Source of the DNA: Nocardia transvalensis NBRC 15921 | Lineage (GTDB): Bacteria; Actinomycetota; Actinomycetes; Mycobacteriales; Mycobacteriaceae | NCBI RefSeq assembly: GCF_000308875.1 | Contig: NZ_BAGL01000085.1 | Location: 39,995-103,994, forward strand | DNA: 64,000 bases | Reading direction: 5' to 3' | Shown: one piece after another, positions 1-10,330 of the stretch | Layout: the number at the start of each line of letters is the position of its first letter | How positions within the stretch are numbered: position 1 is the stretch's first letter | The notes under the pieces: model-generated | Told to the model about the DNA's origin: nothing | Database searches by the model: none | What the model saw: only the letters and a program-made list of their open reading frames with translations | Position numbers and translations under genes: made by a program

Positions 1-356
1 GACTCCACCTTCGAGCCCATCTGCTCGATGGCGGCGACCGGCGGGCCGATCCAGACCAGCCCGGCGTCGATCACGGCCCGCGCGAAATCGGCGTTCTCGG
101 AAAGGAATCCGTAGCCGGGATGGATCGCGTCCGCGCCGGCGGTCCGTGCCGCCTCGATGATCAGGTCGCCGCGCAGGTAGGTCTCGCCGGGGGTATTGCC
201 CGGCAGGCGGATCGCCGCGTCGGCCTCCAGCACGTGCGGGGCCCGCTCGTCGGCGTCGGAGTACACGGCGACGGTGCCGATGCCCATGCGTCGGCAGGTG
301 GCGAAGACGCGGCGGGCGATCTCGCCGCGGTTGGCGACCAGGACAGTCGTGAGCAT
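1..356 (-). CDS. Acyl-CoA carboxylase alpha (biotin carboxylase) subunit, partial
   Basis: This is the N-terminal ~118 residues of the biotin-carboxylase subunit of an acyl-CoA carboxylase; the rest lies beyond the left edge. The reverse-strand reading begins MLTTVLVANRGEIARR, the hallmark start of biotin carboxylases, and contains HPGYGFLSEN, part of the N-terminal biotin-carboxylase fold. The ATG ends at 356, 8 nt after the stop of the beta-subunit gene, so the two are co-transcribed. By position it matches M. tuberculosis accA2 in the fadE13-accD2-accA2 group (recalled gene order). It would carboxylate biotin with ATP and bicarbonate, for transfer to a branched acyl-CoA by the beta subunit. 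Confidence 0.93.
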   Translation of the reverse strand, partial: MLTTVLVANRGEIARRVFATCRRMGIGTVAVYSDADERAPHVLEADAAIRLPGNTPGETYLRGDLIIEAARTAGADAIHPGYGFLSENADFARAVIDAGLVWIGPPVAAIEQMGSKVE

Positions 357-364
357 GTCCGCCC

Positions 365-1963
365 TCACATTCGGAAGACGCCGAAGCCGTCGGCGCCCTT
401 GATCGGGGCACTGTGGATGGCGGACAACGCCATTCCCAGTACCGTGCGGGTGTCGCGGGGGTCGATGACGCCGTCGTCGTAGAGGCGGCCGGACATGAAC
501 ATCGGCAGCGACTCGGCCTCGATCTGCGCCTCGATCATGGCGCGCATACCCGCGTCGGCCTGCTCGTCGAACGGCTGTCCCTTGGCCTCGGCGGACGCCC
601 GGCTGACGATCGAGATCACGCCCGCCAGCTGGGCGCCGCCCATCACCGCGGATTTCGCACTGGGCCAGGCGAAGACGAAGCGCGGATCATAGGCGCGGCC
701 GCACATGCCGTAGTGCCCGGCACCGTAGGAGGCGCCCATGAGCACCGAGATGTGCGGCACCTTCGAATTGGAGACGGCATTGATCATCATCGCGCCGTGC
801 TTGATGATGCCCTTCTGCTCGTACTCCTTGCCGACCATGTACCCGGTCGTGTTGTGCAGGAACAACAGTGGCGTATTCGACTGGTTGGCCAGTTGGATGA
901 ACTGGGTGGCCTTCTGCGACTCCTCGGAGAACAGCACGCCCCGCGCGTTGGCGAGGATGCCGACCGGATAGCCGTGCAGCTCCGCCCATCCCGTGACGAG
1001 GCTGGAGCCGTAGAGCGGTTTGAACTCGTCGAAATCGGAGCCGTCGACGACGCGGGCGATCACCTCGCGCGGGTCGAAGGGCACCTTCAGATCCGTCGGC
1101 ACGATGCCGAGCAGTTCCTCCTGGTCGTACAGCGGCTCGATGACCTCGGTGCGCGGCGCCGGGCCCTGCTTCTTCCAGTTCAACCGGCGCACGATGGACC
1201 GGCCCAGGCGGATGGCGTCCTGTTCGTCGGCGGCCAGGTAGTCGGCCAGACCCGAGACGCGCGCGTGCATTTCGGCACCGCCGAGGGATTCGTCGTCGGA
1301 CTCCTCGCCGGTGGCCATCTTCACCAGCGGCGGGCCGCCGAGGAATACCTTGGAGCGTTCCTTGATCATGACCGTGTAGTCGGACATGCCCGGGATGTAC
1401 GCGCCGCCCGCGGTGGAATTGCCGAAAACCAGTGCGATGGTGGGTATTCCGGCCGCGGATGCCTGGGTGAGGTCGCGGAACATGCGGCCGCCGGGGACGA
1501 AGACCTCTTTCTGCGTGGGCAGATCGGCCCCGCCGGACTCCACCAGGCCGATGACCGGCAGGCGGTTCTGCATGACGATATCGTTCATGCGCAGGTTCTT
1601 GCGCAGCGTCCACGGATTCGAGGTGCCGCCGCGCACCGTCGGATCGGGCGCGACGATCATGCATTCGACGCCCTCGACGATGCCGATTCCGGCGATCAGG
1701 CTCGCGCCCACATGGAAGTCGCTGCCCCACGCGGCCAGCGGGCACAGCTCGAGGAACGGCGAATCCTCGTCGACGAGCAGTTCGATGCGCTCGCGCGCGG
1801 TCAGCTTGCCGCGCTTGCGATGCCGGGCCAGCTTGTCCGGGCCGCCCCCGTCGATCGCCTTGGCGAATTCGCCCTCGATCTCGGTGAGCTTGTCCCGCAT
1901 CGCCTCGGCCGCGGCCCGATAGTCCTCGGACCGGGCGTCGATGCCGGTACGCAAAGTTGTCAT
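365..1963 (-). CDS. Acyl-CoA carboxylase beta (carboxyltransferase) subunit
   Basis: This 532-residue carboxyltransferase is the usual length of methylcrotonyl/geranyl-CoA carboxylase beta chains. It carries the family segments FLELCPLAAWG, GRMFRDLTQASA, GNSTAGGAYIPGMSDY and, near the C terminus, GASYGAGHYGMCGRAYDPR. It transfers CO2 from carboxybiotin to an unsaturated branched acyl-CoA. I chose the ATG ending at 1963 (MTTLRTGIDAR) because it overlaps the TGA of the upstream acyl-CoA dehydrogenase as ATGA, whereas the longer reading into 2320 lies inside that gene. It resembles accD2/accD1/AtuC; whether the substrate is methylcrotonyl-, geranyl- or another acyl-CoA cannot be told from sequence. 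Confidence 0.93.
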   Translation of the reverse strand: MTTLRTGIDARSEDYRAAAEAMRDKLTEIEGEFAKAIDGGGPDKLARHRKRGKLTARERIELLVDEDSPFLELCPLAAWGSDFHVGASLIAGIGIVEGVECMIVAPDPTVRGGTSNPWTLRKNLRMNDIVMQNRLPVIGLVESGGADLPTQKEVFVPGGRMFRDLTQASAAGIPTIALVFGNSTAGGAYIPGMSDYTVMIKERSKVFLGGPPLVKMATGEESDDESLGGAEMHARVSGLADYLAADEQDAIRLGRSIVRRLNWKKQGPAPRTEVIEPLYDQEELLGIVPTDLKVPFDPREVIARVVDGSDFDEFKPLYGSSLVTGWAELHGYPVGILANARGVLFSEESQKATQFIQLANQSNTPLLFLHNTTGYMVGKEYEQKGIIKHGAMMINAVSNSKVPHISVLMGASYGAGHYGMCGRAYDPRFVFAWPSAKSAVMGGAQLAGVISIVSRASAEAKGQPFDEQADAGMRAMIEAQIEAESLPMFMSGRLYDDGVIDPRDTRTVLGMALSAIHSAPIKGADGFGVFRM

Positions 1964-3104
1964 GACTGGAACCCCAATCGTTTTGCCGCCAGCGCGGTCA
2001 GGATCTCCGTGGTGCCGCCGCCGATGCCGAGGATGCGGATGTCCCGGTACTGCCGCTCGACCTCGGATTCGCGCATGTACCCCAGTCCGCCGAACAGCTG
2101 GACCGATTGCGTGGCAACCCATTCCGCGGCCTCGACCGCGGTGTTCTTGGCGAAGCACACTTCGGCGATCAGATCGGTCTCGCCCTCGGCGGCACGCTCG
2201 GCGACCCTGCGGGTGTAGACGCGGGCGACATCGATGCGGCGGGCCATCTCGGCGAGCGTGTTCTGCACGGATTGGCGGCTGATGAGCGGACGCCCGAAAG
2301 TCTCGCGGTCGCGGCACCATTGCAGCGTCAGGTCCAGGCAGCGCTGCGCTTGCGCGTAGGCCTGCACCGCGAGGCCCACCCGCTCACTCACGAAAGCCGC
2401 TGCGATCTGGGCGAATCCGCTGTTCTCCGGCCCGACCAGATTCTCGACCGGCACCCGCGCGTCGACATACGACAGTTCCGCAGTGTCCGAGGCGAGCCAG
2501 CCCATCTTCTCCAGCTTGCGGCTGACCGTAAACCCGGGCGTGCCCTTCTCCACCGCCAGCAGCGAGACGCCCGACGCGCCCGGACCGCCCGTGCGCACGG
2601 CGGTGACCACGTAATCGGCGCGAGTGCCGGAGGTGATGTAGGTCTTGGCCCCGTTGACGATGAAATGGTCACCGTCGCGCACCGCGCTGGTGGTGAGGTG
2701 CCCGACATCGGACCCGCCGCCCGGCTCGGTGATGCCCAGCGAGCCGATCTTCTCCCCCGCCAGCGTGGGCTTCGCCCAGCGCTCGATGTGGTCGGCGTTC
2801 CCGGACGCGATGATGTGCGGCACCGCGATTCCGCAGGTGAACAGCGAGGCGAACACCCCGCCCGACGCGCCGGCCTGGTGGAACTCCTCGCACACGAGGG
2901 CCGCGTCGATACCGTCGCCGCCCGCGCCGCCGACGGCCTCGGGGAACTGGATCCCCAGCAGGCCCAGGGCGCCCGCCTTCTTGTGCAGCTCGCGCGGAAT
3001 CTCGCCCGCGCGCTCCCAGTCGTCCAGCTGCGGCAGGATCTCACGTTCGACGAAACCTTGCACGGTGGAACGCAATTCGCGGCGTTCCGGGGTCTCCCAC
3101 ACAT

Positions 3105-3108
<4 letters not shown>
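1960..3108 (-). CDS. Acyl-CoA dehydrogenase (FadE13-like)
   Basis: This 382-residue FAD-dependent acyl-CoA dehydrogenase catalyses alpha-beta desaturation of an acyl-CoA. Family signatures are GSLGITEPGGGSDVGHL in the middle domain and QLFGGLGYMRESEVERQYR and DIRILGIGGGTTEI near the C terminus. The ATG ending at 3108 (MNVWETPERREL) overlaps the stop of the AtuA-like gene by four bases, and its own stop overlaps the accD start in the same way, so the four genes are translationally coupled. Its product is the natural substrate of the carboxylase encoded next, as in leucine or acyclic-terpene catabolism. Position corresponds to M. tuberculosis fadE13. Confidence 0.92.
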
Positions 3109-4820
<1,712 letters not shown>

Positions 4821-4900
4821 CGCGAGGCGCCTCCTGTAGACGAGTCCGCACAGCCTCCTCGCTGCGTCGGTTCCAGGGTCACACCGGCCCGAGAAAAAAT

Positions 4901-4916
4901 CAAGCCTGCGTGCTTG
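4901..4916. promoter_or_regulatory. Candidate operator upstream of the AtuA/carboxylase operon
   Basis: CAAGC-6 bp-GCTTG is a perfect 5-bp dyad located 80-95 bp upstream of the AtuA-like start, next to an A-run (GAAAAAAT) unusual for this genome. Spacing and form suit a TetR-family dimer, the regulator type that usually controls such operons. No regulator gene lies beside it, so assignment is inference. Confidence 0.35.
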
Positions 4917-5003
4917 TTAATTGCGGCCGTGCCTGCCCTCCCTCTTTTTCCGGAGATGAGGGGGCGGGGCAGGGCGGATTCCGCACACGGCAAGATGGGC
5001 GGG

Positions 5004-5159
5004 GTGTCCAATCCCGTAATCGTGGTCTTCCTCTTCGCCCTGGCCGGATTCCTGCTCGGCGGGGCCTACAGCACCTGGAAGAACACCCGCTGGCTGGCGA
5101 TCGCCCTCGGTATCTGCGGCGTGCTGGCGGCCGGCGGGGCGGTCGCCTGGATGGTCTGA
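5004..5159 (+). CDS. Small membrane protein
   Basis: A 51-residue protein reading MSNPVIVVFLFALAGFLLGG has two hydrophobic segments (about residues 4-20 and 30-50) joined by a short polar link containing WKNTRW; the C terminus is AVAWMV. It is likely a two-helix inner-membrane protein of unknown role. I used the GTG at 5004; an in-frame ATG at 4995 would add MGG. It is divergent from the AtuA operon and ends 3 bp before the convergent cyclase gene. It is too hydrophobic and well bounded to be a chance reading, but no family is recognised. Confidence 0.6.
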   Translation: MSNPVIVVFLFALAGFLLGGAYSTWKNTRWLAIALGICGVLAAGGAVAWMV

Positions 5160-5162
5160 GCG

Positions 5163-6155
5163 TCAGTCCTCGTAGAGGCGGTAGATCCGCAGGTCCTCGG
5201 GGACGCCGCTGAGCGGGGCCGCGAAGAAGCTCCGCCGGTAGGGCTTGGGGGCGTACCCCAGCGCCGCGAGCGTCTCCGGCTCCAAGGCCTGCAATGTCGA
5301 CGCCGAGAGCATGGTGTTGCCGTTGCCGCCGGCCTCCATCACCCGCGCCGCGATCGTCACGTCGAGGCCCAGCCAGTCGCCGCCGATCTCGCGCGGGCTG
5401 CCGGTGTGCAGGCCGATCCGCATCTGCGGCCGGTAGCCCGAGACCTCGACGCGGGCGAGATTCTCCTTGGCGGCGATCGCGGCCTGTACCGCGCGGTCCG
5501 GCGACGAGAACACCGCCATCACGCCGTCGCCCATGCGCTTGACCACCCGGCCGCCACGATCGGAGATCGGGGGCTCGATGGCCTTGGCGACCCGCCGCAA
5601 CAGCTCCAGCGTCGCCTCGTCCCCGGCCGTGAGCGACCAGCTCGAGAAGGCCACCAGGTCGGTGAACATCACCGTCATCTCGTGGCTGCCCTTGCCGCGG
5701 CCCACCCGCTCCAGCATGGCCTGCCACACCTGCAGCGCGCCGAGGCCGATCTCCTTGGCCGCGCTGGGGCTGTCGCCGACGAGCTTGTCGGCCGCCCGGG
5801 CCACGGCGCGGGGACCGCCCGGACCCGAAACCGACAGGGGGTCACCGAAAGCCGGGTCACCGGGCAGATTCTCGCGGGCCCGCCGGATCACGCCGATCAC
5901 GTCGGCGCGCTGGTTGGCGGCGGCCATGATCGAGGAGATCTGACCCGACCGCAGCCGGCCGCCGGAACGGCCGCGCGATTCGTCGGAATCCGCGGGAGTG
6001 AGCGGGATCACGACGTCCGGGCCGGGCTCGGCGCGACGCCTGCCGCCGTCTGTCGCGGCGGTCCGCGACCCGTCCTTCTCCGGTCGGCGACGCGTGCCGT
6101 CGGCGTTTGCCGCGCGAGACGCGTGTTCGCCTTCGCCGGAGGGTGTTTCGGTCAC
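5163..6155 (-). CDS. Class III adenylate/guanylate cyclase-like protein
   Basis: A 330-residue soluble protein: residues ~1-70 are polar and probably disordered, and residues ~155-325 form a class III cyclase homology domain. Visible residues are metal Asp in MFTDLVAF (D166) and KRMGDGVMAVF (D210), adenine-type Lys (K206) and Asp (D260 in GGDWLG), and the transition-state Arg (R271). The motif usually reading VNxAxR is VTIAAR here, so the catalytic Asn is Thr267; activity may be reduced or altered. No membrane or HAMP segment is present. I chose the GTG ending at 6155 because the upstream extension uses codons rare here (ATA, TTA) and looks like promoter. Confidence 0.82.
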   Translation of the reverse strand: MTETPSGEGEHASRAANADGTRRRPEKDGSRTAATDGGRRRAEPGPDVVIPLTPADSDESRGRSGGRLRSGQISSIMAAANQRADVIGVIRRARENLPGDPAFGDPLSVSGPGGPRAVARAADKLVGDSPSAAKEIGLGALQVWQAMLERVGRGKGSHEMTVMFTDLVAFSSWSLTAGDEATLELLRRVAKAIEPPISDRGGRVVKRMGDGVMAVFSSPDRAVQAAIAAKENLARVEVSGYRPQMRIGLHTGSPREIGGDWLGLDVTIAARVMEAGGNGNTMLSASTLQALEPETLAALGYAPKPYRRSFFAAPLSGVPEDLRIYRLYED

Positions 6156-6501
6156 GCCCCGAGCGTAGCTCAGCCGGTCGGCGGGCGGATTACCTAATAT
6201 CGCCACCTGCCACCTCTCTATCGGACGGAGCGGGCACGTCAGTGGGTCCGCCGATGGATAACGTGTTGGTTGCTCCTGCCGATGCTACGCACCGGCCCTG
6301 CGGCCGGATAGTTCGCGGTGATCGGCTTAACGAAGGTTTTCCATAAGGACACCGGCCCGATGCGAAGAGTTCGCATCGGACCGGTGCGGTGTCACGCGTG
6401 CCGGGCAGTGGCCCGCGTGACTCGGGCGCAGCGGTCCCCCGACAGGACCGCCCTCCCGGCCCCGGGTGGCGAGGGCACGCTCCCGGGGGTTCGGGCAGGT
6501 A
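6156..6501. other. Intergenic region between cyclase and ABC permease genes
   Basis: No convincing gene is seen in these 346 bases. The left part is upstream of the cyclase start on the minus strand and holds AT-richer sequence (TTACCTAATAT) suited to a promoter. The right part lies downstream of the permease stop and contains the strong hairpin listed separately. Short reading frames here have no good ribosome binding site. Confidence 0.6.
6350..6386 (-). terminator. Strong hairpin downstream of ABC permease gene
   Basis: Two 17-base arms (6350-6366 and 6370-6386) pair with one mismatch around a 3-base GAG loop. The hairpin lies 116 bp beyond the permease stop and has no U-tract, like many actinobacterial terminators. 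It could also be a dyad site; termination is inference. Confidence 0.5.
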
Positions 6502-7263
6502 TCAGGCGTCGCGTTTCTCCGCCGTGTACAGGGCGGCCGCGAGCACGACGGCGACGAAGACGGTGAAGTAGACCAGGCCGCCCCAGGGCCCCCAGTGCCA
6601 GTTCCCCGATCCCTCGGAGCCACCGAGGAAGTGCTGCATATTGGCGAACGGCAGGAACGGCTGCACATTGCGCCCGAAGCTGCCGAAGGCGCCCGCCAGC
6701 GGCTCGACCAGCATGGGCCACAGCACGATCAGCGCGATCGCGGCAGCGGACTGGCGTACCAGCACGCCCACGGCGACGGCCAGGATCGCGCCCAGGAAGG
6801 CGTAGACCGGCACGCCGATCAGCCCGCGCCAATCCTCGGAGGAGGACAGGGTCAGATGCGCCCCGGCGTCCGATCCGCTGATGAGCTTGGCGATCCCGAA
6901 TGCCAGCAGCGCCAGCACGGCGGTCAGCACCGCGCCGAAGACGGCCACCAGGCCCGCCTTGGTGACGATGACCTTCGTCCGGTTCGGGGTGGCCTGGAAG
7001 GTGGTCCGGATGATCCCGAACCGGTATTCGCTGGTGACGGTCAGGGCCGACATGATCATCAGGATCATGACGCCGAGGCCGGTGAGACCGGACACCGCCT
7101 GCGAGACGGTGAGGTCGAGGCTGTTCTCCTTGTTGTAGGAGGCCTTCGCCACCAAGCCGAAGACGGCCGCGAGGCCGAGGCCGATCAGCACCACCGACGC
7201 CGAGCACCACCAGGGCGACCGGGTGGAGGTCAGCTTGATTCGTTCCGCTGTCAACACGCCCAT
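6502..7263 (-). CDS. ABC-2 type transporter permease
   Basis: A 253-residue integral membrane protein starting MGVLTAERIKLTSTRSPWW, the typical cytosolic start of ABC-2 permeases that pair with a single ATPase. About six hydrophobic segments follow, for example CSASVVLIGLGLAAVFGL, GVMILMIMSALTVTSEYRFG, AVLTAVLALLAFGIAKLI and LVYFTVFVAVVLAAALY. The sequence EYRFGIIRTTFQATPNRTKV is the conserved coupling-helix region of this family. The ATG shares one base with the stop of the ATPase gene (TGATG), so the two are coupled. The substrate is unknown; such pairs export lipids, antibiotics or small molecules. Confidence 0.85.
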   Translation of the reverse strand: MGVLTAERIKLTSTRSPWWCSASVVLIGLGLAAVFGLVAKASYNKENSLDLTVSQAVSGLTGLGVMILMIMSALTVTSEYRFGIIRTTFQATPNRTKVIVTKAGLVAVFGAVLTAVLALLAFGIAKLISGSDAGAHLTLSSSEDWRGLIGVPVYAFLGAILAVAVGVLVRQSAAAIALIVLWPMLVEPLAGAFGSFGRNVQPFLPFANMQHFLGGSEGSGNWHWGPWGGLVYFTVFVAVVLAAALYTAEKRDA

Positions 7264-8198
7264 CAGAGCGCACCTCCCATGACCTGTTCGATACCTTCGC
7301 CGTGGTACTGCACCGCGCCGCCGGTCATGCGCATGAAGGCCTCCTCCAGCGAGGCCCGGACCGGCGCCAGCTCGTAGAGCGTGATGCCGTTGGCGCCGGC
7401 GAGCTTGCCGACGGCGTCGCTGGTCTCCCCGACGACGACCAAGGCGGCGGGCTCCTCGTCCTCGCGGACCGTCATACCGCTCGAGGTGAGCAGGCTGCGC
7501 AGCTGGTCCAGCTGCGGGCTGCGCACGCGCACGGTCGACTCCGAGGCCCGCTCGATGAACTCCTTGGTCCCGGTGTCGGCGATGAGCTTGCCGCGCCCGA
7601 TGACCACCAGGTGGTCGGCGGTCTGCGCCATCTCCGAGAGCAGGTGGCTGGAGACCAGCACGGTGCGGCCCTCGGCGGCCAGCCGCTGCATGAACCGGCG
7701 GATCCACAGGATGCCCTCCGGGTCCAGGCCGTTGACCGGCTCGTCGAACAGCAGCACCGGTGGATCGCCGAGCAGCGCGCCCGCGAGGCCCAGCCGCTGC
7801 GACATGCCCAGCGAGAACCCGCCCGCGTTCTTGTTGGCGACCTCGCTCAGGCCGACCAGGCGCAGCACCTCCTCGACACGCGCCTGCGGGATGCCGTTGG
7901 ACGCCGCCATCCAGCGCAGATGCGAGCGCGCCGAGCGGTTGGGGTGCACCCATTTGGCGTCGAGCAGCGCACCGACGACACTCAGCGGATTGTCCAGTTC
8001 GCGGTAGGGCTTGCCCTGGATGACGGCGGTGCCCGAGGTGGGCTTGTCCAATCCCAGGATCATGCGCATCGTCGTCGACTTACCGGCGCCGTTGGGTCCG
8101 AGGAACCCGGTCACCTGACCGGGCTTGACCGAAAACGTCAGATCGTCGACAGCGACGGTCGCGCCGAACCGCTTGGTAAGGCCAGTCACTTCGATCAT
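7263..8198 (-). CDS. ABC transporter ATP-binding protein
   Basis: A 311-residue ATPase of the DrrA/CcmA type. Walker A is GPNGAGKST, the signature is FSLGMSQRLGLAGAL, Walker B is VLLFDEPVNGLD, and the switch His lies in VLVSSHLLSEM. A C-terminal ~80-residue extension is typical of drug- and bacitracin-type exporters. I chose the ATG ending at 8198 (MIEVTGLTKRFG), the standard start of the family, with GGGAG upstream; an in-frame ATG ending at 8219 would add seven residues. It forms an exporter with the overlapping permease gene. Confidence 0.9.
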   Translation of the reverse strand: MIEVTGLTKRFGATVAVDDLTFSVKPGQVTGFLGPNGAGKSTTMRMILGLDKPTSGTAVIQGKPYRELDNPLSVVGALLDAKWVHPNRSARSHLRWMAASNGIPQARVEEVLRLVGLSEVANKNAGGFSLGMSQRLGLAGALLGDPPVLLFDEPVNGLDPEGILWIRRFMQRLAAEGRTVLVSSHLLSEMAQTADHLVVIGRGKLIADTGTKEFIERASESTVRVRSPQLDQLRSLLTSSGMTVREDEEPAALVVVGETSDAVGKLAGANGITLYELAPVRASLEEAFMRMTGGAVQYHGEGIEQVMGGAL

Positions 8199-8347
8199 GA
8201 CACCCAGTCTCCCGGACATTCGCCACCAGAACCATCGCTCACAAGTCGCGAGTCGAGTAGTTCTCGAGGATGATCCCCACCCCTACCAGGGCCTACGAGC
8301 CCTCGTCACCAAAGGTTCACCCACCCCACCTGACCTAGGGTGGCCCC

Positions 8348-8680
8348 ATGGCGACAGGGCGGGTATGGACGGTAACCACAACTACACCGAGCGAAGACGA
8401 CGCGCGTACCATCGCGCGAGCCGCTGTCGCGGAGAAGCTTGCGGCAGGAGCCGAAATCACCGGCCCCGCAACCTCGGTCTTCTGGCATCTCGGCGAACTC
8501 GGTGAAGGCCGCGAATGGCGCGTCTCTCTCCGGACGTCCGCAACAGCGAAGGATCGACTCGCAGCACGGATTTCGGAACTACACCCGTGGGACAGCCCGG
8601 AAGTAACCGCGACCTCGATCGAGTGGTGCCTGGACACCTATGCGGAATGGGTCGAGCGCACTACAACCGAGCAGGGATAG
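8348..8680 (+). CDS. cutA: CutA-like divalent-cation tolerance family protein
   Basis: A 110-residue protein matching the CutA1 fold in length and layout: VTTTTPSEDDARTIARAAV, then EKLAAGAEITGPATSVFWH, SLRTSATAKDRLAARISELH and PEVTATSIEWCLDTYAEWV. CutA proteins form very stable trimers resembling PII signalling proteins; a metal role is reported in E. coli but is not general. It is monocistronic, begins with ATG and runs 20 bp into the 3' end of the convergent XRE gene. The usual second-strand Cys (ACVNI) is replaced here (AGAEI), which is common in actinobacteria. Confidence 0.8.
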   Translation: MATGRVWTVTTTTPSEDDARTIARAAVAEKLAAGAEITGPATSVFWHLGELGEGREWRVSLRTSATAKDRLAARISELHPWDSPEVTATSIEWCLDTYAEWVERTTTEQG

Positions 8681-9899
8681 GAACCTGCGCCGACGCCGCC
8701 CGCATGGCCAGTTCCGCCGCGCCGGGTACGCCTGCCGTCGCACAACGCTCTGCAACCTCTCGGATGCGAATCGACGGCCGAGCGGAAGCAACACGGCCCG
8801 CCAACGTGAGCGCACGCTCTGTGGCCGATACGGCGGCTCCTTCGTCTCCGGCCTCGAGATAGGCATCCGCCAGCCACGTCAGATACAAGGCCTTATCTCG
8901 CGCCCAGTGATCCGGGTACGCCGCCAGTGCGCTCTCCAGAGGCTTGATCGCCCTGTCGGGCCGATGCAGCACAGCCCAGACGCGGCCGGTCATGATGTCG
9001 AGTTCCGCGTGATCGACCCATGCGCACCAAGGTGCGTCCGTTCCCGCCTTCTCCTCCAGCGCATCCCTCGCCGCGTCCAGGGAGCGGGCAGCGCCGTCGC
9101 AGTCACCCGAGGCGGCGAGCGACCATGCCCGCCGCGATTCCAACAACGCCCTGGCCTTCGGTGATGCGCCGTCACCGACTGCGGCGCAAGCGGAATCGGC
9201 GGCCCGCACAGACTCCCGCGTCCCGCTGGTGTAGGCGATGTGCACGAACGCGTTCGCCACCAGCTCCCGATTCTCGGCTTCCTCGGCCGCGCGGCGGCTG
9301 TACTCGAACAGGTCCACGGCCTTGCCCCTGAATCCGGAATCGAATGCGGCCCAGCCAGTTTGCTGTGCCTGCTCCGCCGCGAGTTCCGTCAGCTCTCGCC
9401 GTACCACGAGAGCACAACTCGAACGGCTCAGTACCTGCTCCGTGTGCGCCAGTTCGGCGAAGTACATACGAAAGGTATCGCCGCCCCCGAGATAGCTGTC
9501 GACGCCTACGAGCCGAGCGAACTTGCGACGCATCTCCGCTACGTCGGTCGCGCCCAACCGTTGTGGCGGTTGCGGCAGTACGCCGACGCCGATACCGGCC
9601 AGGGCTAGGAAGTCTCTGCGTTTCGTGGCTTCGTCCCTTTCAGCATCACGGTGGGTCCGTTTCGGATACAGACCCAGATCATCAGGTGATCGGACATCCA
9701 ACAGTGCCATGAGAGCCTGCCGCGTGACACCCCGTGGCCACGAGATCTCACCACATTCGATGCGGCTGATCGCCTGCGCGTCGACCGCCGGGCGACGTCC
9801 TGTCGCCCGTTCGATATGCAGGCACACCTGCTCCGCCAGCTCGGCTTGTGTCCACCCCTGCGCGAGCCGCCGCGACCTGAACCGATCGTTCGTCCCCAC
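8661..9899 (-). CDS. XRE-family regulator with TPR-like C-terminal region
   Basis: A 412-residue protein. Residues ~5-70 form a helix-turn-helix (RFRSRRLAQGWTQAELAEQV and DAQAISRIECGE), and the remaining ~330 are alpha-helical and Ala-rich with TPR-like repeats (ALLESRRAWSLAASGDCDGA; ALYLTWLADAYLEAGDEGAA). This architecture is common in actinobacteria, where the C-terminal part binds peptides or partners. I chose the GTG ending at 9899 (MGTNDRFRSRRL) because the upstream extension to 10028 crosses the divergent promoter. It is divergent from two small genes at 10019 and 10327, which it may regulate. Confidence 0.8.
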   Translation of the reverse strand: MGTNDRFRSRRLAQGWTQAELAEQVCLHIERATGRRPAVDAQAISRIECGEISWPRGVTRQALMALLDVRSPDDLGLYPKRTHRDAERDEATKRRDFLALAGIGVGVLPQPPQRLGATDVAEMRRKFARLVGVDSYLGGGDTFRMYFAELAHTEQVLSRSSCALVVRRELTELAAEQAQQTGWAAFDSGFRGKAVDLFEYSRRAAEEAENRELVANAFVHIAYTSGTRESVRAADSACAAVGDGASPKARALLESRRAWSLAASGDCDGAARSLDAARDALEEKAGTDAPWCAWVDHAELDIMTGRVWAVLHRPDRAIKPLESALAAYPDHWARDKALYLTWLADAYLEAGDEGAAVSATERALTLAGRVASARPSIRIREVAERCATAGVPGAAELAMRAASAQVPIPARL

Positions 9900-9914
9900 A
9901 GCCCCTGCCGGTCG

Positions 9915-10004
9915 ATAGCCGTTGTTTGCCCACAATTCTGCGCTGTTTCCGAGGACGTACAGCCGGAACGCTGAAAACCGGCAGCGCCAACCAGGAACGG
10001 CTAT
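9915..10004. promoter_or_regulatory. Paired inverted sites in the XRE divergent promoter
   Basis: ATAGCCGTT at 9915-9923 recurs inverted as AACGGCTAT at 9996-10004, one copy close to each divergent start (9899 and 10019). Such paired sites between a regulator and its neighbour suggest an autoregulatory operator. Binding by the XRE protein is inference. Confidence 0.35.
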
Positions 10005-10018
10005 TGGGGAGGTAGGCA

Positions 10019-10330
10019 ATGAGGACACATCCGACAGCGTTCGCGTGGGTAGATCCGTTCGTCAGCCCGTGTTCGGAGCTGGACAACGCCAGAGTTCGCG
10101 CGCTTGCCCGACGGCTCGGTTATCACTTGTATTGGCCTGCGCCATCCATGCTGCCATTGCTCGACCAAGTGCGCGCCGCAGATGTCGACGCCGTGATCGC
10201 GCCGTCGACCGATCATTTCGACGTGATGCAGTTGTCCGCGCTGATGTGCCTCACAGATGTCGAAACCGCAGCGCCGAGAATGAGTTTCGACCGCGGAAGC
10301 GCCTATCCTCGCCAAGCGGAGCGGATATGA
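10019..10330 (+). CDS. Hypothetical protein, partner of XRE regulator
   Basis: A 103-residue soluble protein with a strong ribosome binding site (GGGGAGGT, seven bases before the ATG). It reads as an alpha/beta domain: RVRALARRLGYHLYWPAP, then LLDQVRAADVDAVIAPSTDH. The last 20 residues are polar. The pattern of helix, short strand, helix and VDAVIAPS strand resembles the N-terminal half of resolvase-like or Rossmann-like folds, but no catalytic motif is visible and I do not assign a family. Its TGA overlaps the ATG of the next gene (ATGA), so the two form an operon divergent from the XRE gene. Confidence 0.6.
   Translation: MRTHPTAFAWVDPFVSPCSELDNARVRALARRLGYHLYWPAPSMLPLLDQVRAADVDAVIAPSTDHFDVMQLSALMCLTDVETAAPRMSFDRGSAYPRQAERI

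Noticed and set aside
413..2218. Long plus-strand reading frame opposite the carboxylase beta gene
   Set aside because: It is the antisense shadow of a well-identified carboxyltransferase; the translation is Arg/His/Ala-rich with no domain.
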